Source: an uncultured Lachnospiraceae bacterium (lineage in GTDB: Bacteria; Bacillota; Clostridia; Lachnospirales; Lachnospiraceae). Taken from it: a stretch of DNA of 50,926 nucleotides. Positions 46,016 through 50,926 of this stretch are shown piece after piece (positions within the stretch are counted from its first letter, which is position 1; each line of letters opens with the position of its first letter). The position numbers and the translations under genes are program-made. The DNA is taken from NCBI GenBank assembly GCA_904420225.1, contig CAJFUP010000202.1, positions 1-50,926 of the forward strand, read 5' to 3'. A model generated the notes under the pieces. It was not told the origin of the DNA. It ran no database searches and saw nothing but the letters and a program-made list of their open reading frames with translations.

Positions 46016-47338
46016 ATGCAAAAAAATGAAATATTTACGGATATCAGGGATCCGAAAACATGGGGATTTGAAACGCGCCAGCTCCATGTGGGGCAGGAAC
46101 AGGCAGATCCGGCAACAGATGCCAGGGCGGTGCCCATCTACGCCAGTACTTCGTATGTGTTCCGGGATTCCCAGCACGCGGCGGCGCGCTTTGCCCTGGA
46201 GGATGCGGGAAATATCTACAGTAGGCTGGGAAATCCCACAGCCGAGGTATTTGAAAAGAGAATGGCATCGTTGGAAGGGGGGACGGCGGCACTGGCGGTG
46301 GCCTCCGGAGCGGCGGCTATAGCGTACACTTTTCAGGCGCTGGCATCATCGGGAGAACATATCGTAGCGGCCAAAACCATCTATGGAGGTACGTATAATT
46401 TACTGGCCCATACTCTGCCGCTTACGTCAGGCATTACGGCCACATTTGTGGATCCAGAGGAAAAGGGGGCCATGGAGGCAGCGATACAGGAAAACACCAA
46501 GGCGATTTTTGTGGAAACTCTGGGCAATCCCAATTCCAACATTATCGATCTGGAGGAAGCGGCAGGGATAGCCCATAGACACGGGATTCCTCTGGTGGTG
46601 GACTCCACCTTTGCCACTCCATATCTGCTGCGGCCTTTGGAATACGGGGCAGATATCGTCATCCATTCCGCCACCAAATTCATAGGCGGTCATGGGACCG
46701 CCATCGGTGGTGTTATTGTGGAGGGAGGAAGTTTTGACTGGAAGGCTTCCGGAAAATATCCATGGATTTCTCAGCCCAATCCCAGCTATCATGGTCTTTC
46801 CTTTGCGGAAGCAGCGGGAAAGGCGGCGTTTGTCACCTATATTCGCGCCATTTTACTCAGAGATACGGGGGCGTCGCTGTCGCCCTTCCATGCGTTTTTG
46901 TTTCTTCAGGGTTTGGAAACACTCTCGCTGCGGGTGGAGCGTCATGTGAGCAATGCCCTGCGGGTTGTGGAGTATTTGTCCAAGCATCCCCAAGTGGAGG
47001 CTGTACATCACCCGTCTTTGCCCGGAGAACCCAGCCATGAGCTGTACAAGAAATATTTTCCCTGTGGGGGCGGATCCATCTTTACTTTTGAGATCCGAGG
47101 AACCGCCGATACTGCCTGCAAGTTCATTGATCATCTTCCTATTTTTTCTCTGTTGGCCAATGTGGCGGATGTGAAATCTCTGGTCATTCATCCGGCCAGC
47201 ACCACCCATTCCCAGCTGACGAAAGAAGAGCTGGCGGATCAGGGGATCCGGCCCAACACCATTCGGCTGTCCATCGGCATTGAGAAGGCGGAGGATTTGC
47301 TGGCGGCCTTGGATGCGGCATTTGCTGCGGTGAAGTGA
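46016..47338 (+). CDS. O-acetylhomoserine aminocarboxypropyltransferase (sulfhydrylase)
   Basis: FETRQLHVGQ, SATKFIGGHGTAIGGVIVEGGSFDW, VIHPASTTHSQLT, IRLSIGIE; Cys/Met PLP family. Confidence 0.95.
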   Translation: MQKNEIFTDIRDPKTWGFETRQLHVGQEQADPATDARAVPIYASTSYVFRDSQHAAARFALEDAGNIYSRLGNPTAEVFEKRMASLEGGTAALAVASGAAAIAYTFQALASSGEHIVAAKTIYGGTYNLLAHTLPLTSGITATFVDPEEKGAMEAAIQENTKAIFVETLGNPNSNIIDLEEAAGIAHRHGIPLVVDSTFATPYLLRPLEYGADIVIHSATKFIGGHGTAIGGVIVEGGSFDWKASGKYPWISQPNPSYHGLSFAEAAGKAAFVTYIRAILLRDTGASLSPFHAFLFLQGLETLSLRVERHVSNALRVVEYLSKHPQVEAVHHPSLPGEPSHELYKKYFPCGGGSIFTFEIRGTADTACKFIDHLPIFSLLANVADVKSLVIHPASTTHSQLTKEELADQGIRPNTIRLSIGIEKAEDLLAALDAAFAAVK

Positions 47339-47415
47339 TTGCGCCGCAGGCAAAAACCTATCAAATGAAAGCGCCATGGGCGGAGAGGAAACGGTTTGTC
47401 CACTGAATTTTGCCC

Positions 47416-47444
47416 TTGACAAACTAGAATGCATGTGTTATAGT
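47416..47444 (+). promoter_or_regulatory. Putative sigma-A promoter for dnaJ-like gene
   Basis: TTGACA-N17-TATAGT. Confidence 0.8.
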
Positions 47445-47453
47445 ACAAATAGA

Positions 47454-47549
47454 ACAAAGGAGCCGCGGCAAGTACGCAGGTTCCTTTGTGGTGCAATCCC
47501 CGCGGACGGCCATCAGACCAATGAGGCGCGTTCCAGGGGCTGACTCTGG
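47454..47549 (+). other. Structured 5' leader with possible H-type pseudoknot
   Basis: 11-bp stem ACAAAGGAGCC/GGTTCCTTTGT, loop GCGG complementary to downstream CCGC (47500-47503), then two further hairpins. Confidence 0.55.
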
Positions 47550-47572
47550 TTTCATGGACGAGGGTGATAATT

Positions 47573-48670
47573 ATGGGAACGAAGAGAGATTACTACGATG
47601 TTCTGGGGATCGGCAGAAATGCCGATGGAGCAGCGATAAAAAAAGCATACAGAAAATTGGCGAAACAATACCATCCGGATACCAATGCCGGAAATCCGCA
47701 GGCGGAGCAAAAGTTCAAAGAAGTGACAGAGGCATATGAGGTGCTCAGTGACCCGGAGAAAAAGAAGCTGTACGATCAATTTGGCCATGCTGCCTTTGAC
47801 GGAAGCGGGGCCAGCACTGGCGGCGCAGCTGGCGGCAGTGGTTTTGGAGGATTCGGCGGATTCGGCGGTTCAGATGGCAGCGGTTACCGGGAATATCATT
47901 TTGAGAGCGGGGATATGGATGACATATTCGGCGATCTGTTTGGCGGTATGTTTGGCGGCCGGGGAGCTTCAGCGTCCCGTTCCTCCCATTCCCAAAGCAA
48001 ATCGGGTGGAAACCATTCCGGTAGCAGTTTCCGCTGGAGCAGTTTTGGCGACGGCAGCGGGTTCCATGGGAGTTCCTTCCATGGCGATCATTTTGGCAGC
48101 GGCCCGTTTTCCGCAAAAGGCGCAGATCTGAATACGGAAGTGGAGGTTACCTTTGACGAGGCAGCCTTTGGCTGTGATAAGATTGTGCGTCTTAAGAGGG
48201 AAGATGGCAGTATTCAGTCACTGCAGGTACACATTCCAGCAGGAATCGAGGATGGGAAAACGATTCGTCTGCGGGGCAAAGGCATGCCCGGGGCGGCCGG
48301 TGTCCAGGCGGGAGATCTGCTTATGAAAGTGAAGGTGGCGCAGAAGCCGGGCTTTGAGCGTCGAGGCGCGGACGTGTACTCCACAGTGAACATTCCTTTT
48401 ACCACAGCCGTATTTGGCGGTGAAGCCGTGATACCCACCATAAACGGTCAGGTGGTCTGCAAGATCAAGCCAGGTACCCAGTCCGGCACCAAGATTCGTC
48501 TGCGGGGCAAAGGAATTGTGGCCATGAATAATCCAGCGGTCCGCGGTGATCAATATGTGACGGTTCAGATCCAGGTTCCCACAGGGCTGAGTCGTGAGGC
48601 AAAGCAGAAGTTAAAAGAATTTGAGGCTGCGTGCAAGGCAGGCGGCGGGAGAAGTCATTCAGCGGCATAA
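47573..48670 (+). CDS. DnaJ-family co-chaperone, type II (no zinc-finger)
   Basis: [37 protein letters not shown] domain; G/F and G/S/H-rich linker; C-terminal DnaJ domains; no CxxCxGxG repeats. Confidence 0.93.
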   Translation: MGTKRDYYDVLGIGRNADGAAIKKAYRKLAKQYHPDTNAGNPQAEQKFKEVTEAYEVLSDPEKKKLYDQFGHAAFDGSGASTGGAAGGSGFGGFGGFGGSDGSGYREYHFESGDMDDIFGDLFGGMFGGRGASASRSSHSQSKSGGNHSGSSFRWSSFGDGSGFHGSSFHGDHFGSGPFSAKGADLNTEVEVTFDEAAFGCDKIVRLKREDGSIQSLQVHIPAGIEDGKTIRLRGKGMPGAAGVQAGDLLMKVKVAQKPGFERRGADVYSTVNIPFTTAVFGGEAVIPTINGQVVCKIKPGTQSGTKIRLRGKGIVAMNNPAVRGDQYVTVQIQVPTGLSREAKQKLKEFEAACKAGGGRSHSAA

Positions 48671-49317
48671 GGCGGTGTCTTCTTCCGCCTTTTTTTGGCT
48701 GCAGTTTTCATAAGGGAGCCGATGCCCATTCCCAAAGCGCCGCATAAAATGCCGGGCAGCATGCCAGAAAGATCGGGCCAACGAAGCAGAGAAAACTGCA
48801 AAGAGATCATGTTGGCCAGTGAAAATGTGGCATAAGGAGCCAGCATATTCATAAGACCGAAGAAAAGAAGCATCAGCCATTTGCAGTTGGACCAGCCATC
48901 GGAGGAGCCGATGAAAATGGAAATAATAATGGTGGAAGCTGGAAGAATCAGGTAAAAGTTCACCAGGGAAAATCCCATGGCATCGGTTCTTCCGCCCAAC
49001 CAAAACGTCATGATGACCAAGGCCCAAATGGCCACATAGGCCAGAATCAGGATCAGCCTGGACAGTTTCTGCCTGCTTTTTACCACATCGGTACTTTCCT
49101 CCAGATACTCCATTAATTGGCTATCTTCTTTTAGCAGCTCATCCAGACTGATTTCGTACAGGTCACTCAGTGCGACAACGCTTCTGATGTCAGGATAACA
49201 TTTGCTGTTTTCCCAGTTGGACATGGTCTGGCGGGTAACGCCGATTTGTTCCGCTACATGTTCCTGGGTCATACCCGCTTTTATGCGGGCTTTTTTCAAT
49301 TTGGATCCGATATTCAA
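48655..49317 (-). CDS. XRE-family HTH regulator with C-terminal transmembrane helices
   Basis: [56 protein letters not shown] followed by several hydrophobic helices. Confidence 0.9.
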   Translation of the reverse strand: MNIGSKLKKARIKAGMTQEHVAEQIGVTRQTMSNWENSKCYPDIRSVVALSDLYEISLDELLKEDSQLMEYLEESTDVVKSRQKLSRLILILAYVAIWALVIMTFWLGGRTDAMGFSLVNFYLILPASTIIISIFIGSSDGWSNCKWLMLLFFGLMNMLAPYATFSLANMISLQFSLLRWPDLSGMLPGILCGALGMGIGSLMKTAAKKRRKKTPPYAAE

Positions 49318-49582
49318 ACGAACACCCCCTATTTTTCCCGGTTCCTTTTGGCGGTGGAACCGGAGAGTTTTTGTGTTGCATCCATGAAACGATTTCCGGT
49401 AACAATACTATACAATGTATCGGCGTATCTGTCCATCCAATCTGTTTTACATGGGAAAAATGAGATGTCAAATTTGTTTTCCATGGGCTTGGCAGGATCA
49501 TTTCTGTCCCATTATGCCGGCTGTATTGCAATGGTTCAGACACGCCGATGAGCTGCTGTCATTTGACATAGTGACATAAAAA

Positions 49583-49611
49583 TTGTGGAATCCGAAGGCG
49601 TATGATATAAT
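49583..49611 (+). promoter_or_regulatory. Putative sigma-A promoter
   Basis: TTGTGG-N17-TATAAT. Confidence 0.6.
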
Positions 49612-49799
49612 CAGAATATAAGGCTGGAGTCAAAAGGCCATTTGCCCCAACACATACCCATGGGATCCGGAGGGCGGTAGGCGTAAAATGGCACGGAATC
49701 AGCATGGAGTTGGGCGCAAGGCAGAGAAAGAATGAAACGCTCAGAAAGTGAAAAATAAACAATTTAAGATAAAGAAAAAGGATAGGGAATAAAAGGATA

Positions 49800-50926
49800 A
49801 TGGTGAAGCAAAGAGAGTGTGAGCAGAAGAAAAAGGGATGCGGAGGATGTCCCTATTTGGATTTTTCCTATGAAGAGCAGTTAAAGAAGAAACAAAAATA
49901 TGTCAAAAATTTGCTGGGAAATTTCGGCAAAGTACGGCCTATCATAGGGATGGAGCATCCATGGCATTATCGAAACAAAGCGATTTCCACGTTTTCCGCT
50001 GTAAAGGGAAGTCAGCTGGTCAGTGGAATCTATAAAGAAGGAACCCACATGGTGATCCCTGTGGAAGCCTGCCTGCTTCACCATGAAAGACTGGATGAGG
50101 CCATTGACGCGGTGCGCAGGGCGGCGATTTTTTGCCGGTATAAACCCTACGATGAAGACCGCCATACAGGACTCATCCGCCATGTGCTGGTGCGCCACAG
50201 CCGTTTGACCGATGAAATATTGGCCGTGCTGGTCACCGCCTCCAAGGAACTGCCCGGTTCCCGAAGCTTTGTCAAAAAAGTTAGAGAACTTTGTCCCCAG
50301 GTGTCGACGATCGTTCAAAACATCAATCCCCGCTCCACCAGCGCTGTGCTGGGATTTTCAGAAAAGGTGCTTTACGGGAAAGGATATATTGTGGATCGCC
50401 TGTGCGGCATCACATTTCGGATCGCGGCATCCAGCTTTTACCAGGTCAATCCTGTCCAGACAGAGATTTTGTATCAAACGGCCATGGAAGCGGCCGAGTT
50501 GGATGGAAATCAGACAGTGTTGGATGCTTACTGCGGCGTCGGCACCATTGGCCTTGCTGCGGCTTCCCGGGCCAAGTTTGTACTTGGAATCGAGCGCAAT
50601 GGAAGTGCAGTCAAATGTGCAGCTCAAAACGCCAAAGATAATGGAATCACCAATGCCAAATTTGTCAACGCGGATGCTACGGCTGCCATTCAGAAAATGG
50701 CGGCTAGAGGGGAGCGGATGGACGTGGTATTCATGGACCCGCCCCGGGCGGGCAGCACGCCGGAGTTTTTGGAAGCGGTCAGCCAGATGCAGCCCCAGCG
50801 ATTGGTGTATATATCTTGTAATCCGGAGACGCAGCAGAGAGACTTGAAAGTGTTGAAGGAGAAAGGGTGGCAGGTGAAAAGGATACAGCCGGTGGATATG
50901 TTTCCGCATACGGGGAGGGTGGAGAC
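49800..50926 (+). CDS. Second RumA/RlmD-type RNA (uracil-5-)-methyltransferase, no TRAM domain, 3' truncated by window edge
   Basis: Frame read by hand from ATG 49800: MVKQRECEQKKKGCGGCPYLDFSYEEQLKKKQKYVKNLL ... LDAYCGVGTIGLAAASRA ... MDPPRAGSTPEFLEAV ... YISCNPETQQRDL. Absent from the ORF track because no stop lies in the window. Confidence 0.9.
   Translation, partial: MVKQRECEQKKKGCGGCPYLDFSYEEQLKKKQKYVKNLLGNFGKVRPIIGMEHPWHYRNKAISTFSAVKGSQLVSGIYKEGTHMVIPVEACLLHHERLDEAIDAVRRAAIFCRYKPYDEDRHTGLIRHVLVRHSRLTDEILAVLVTASKELPGSRSFVKKVRELCPQVSTIVQNINPRSTSAVLGFSEKVLYGKGYIVDRLCGITFRIAASSFYQVNPVQTEILYQTAMEAAELDGNQTVLDAYCGVGTIGLAAASRAKFVLGIERNGSAVKCAAQNAKDNGITNAKFVNADATAAIQKMAARGERMDVVFMDPPRAGSTPEFLEAVSQMQPQRLVYISCNPETQQRDLKVLKEKGWQVKRIQPVDMFPHTGRVE

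Noticed and set aside
49246-49551. 101-aa plus-strand ORF near the end
   Set aside because: Mostly antisense to the XRE gene and its upstream region; no domain or convincing RBS.
1-50926. CRISPR array, transposon or prophage
   Set aside because: No regularly spaced repeats, transposase/integrase or phage structural genes were recognised on reading the window and ORF list.

Overview
The window looks like a chromosomal segment from a gut-type Clostridia/Lachnospiraceae bacterium (inferred from gene content only). No CRISPR array, prophage or transposase was seen. Left flank (1-4.2 kb): MBL-fold hydrolase (5' truncated), SH3-domain membrane protein, tRNA-Gln(CTG), acyl-ACP thioesterase, CvfB-like S1 protein and an XRE regulator. 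Core (4.5-26 kb): a large rhamnogalacturonan-I/pectin utilisation locus. It has a YesS-like membrane AraC regulator, LplB/YtcP-type permeases, a lipoprotein solute-binding protein followed by a strong terminator, and a long co-directional enzyme run (YetA/PL26-like, PL11, GH95, SxxK serine hydrolase, an orphan FG-GAP/VCBS propeller protein, nitroreductase, CE12-like esterase, GH105, PL22, CE4-like deacetylase, a 75-aa orphan). None of the enzymes shows an evident signal peptide. Accessory modules (26-36 kb): GH127 / AraC / GH20-like and GH29 / AraC, with divergent regulators, plus Rrf2 and AroA. Right flank (36-51 kb): two-component system, MutS2, an HtrA-like PDZ protein whose catalytic triad appears lost, YhaM, two RlmD/RumA-type RNA methyltransferase paralogs, CysK plus O-acetylhomoserine sulfhydrylase behind a CymR-type palindrome, DnaJ with a structured leader, and an XRE membrane protein. 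Most notable candidates: the orphan FG-GAP propeller in a cytoplasmic RG-I pathway, the HtrA pseudoprotease, the structured dnaJ and htrA-like leaders, and the Rrf2/CymR-like operator at cysK.
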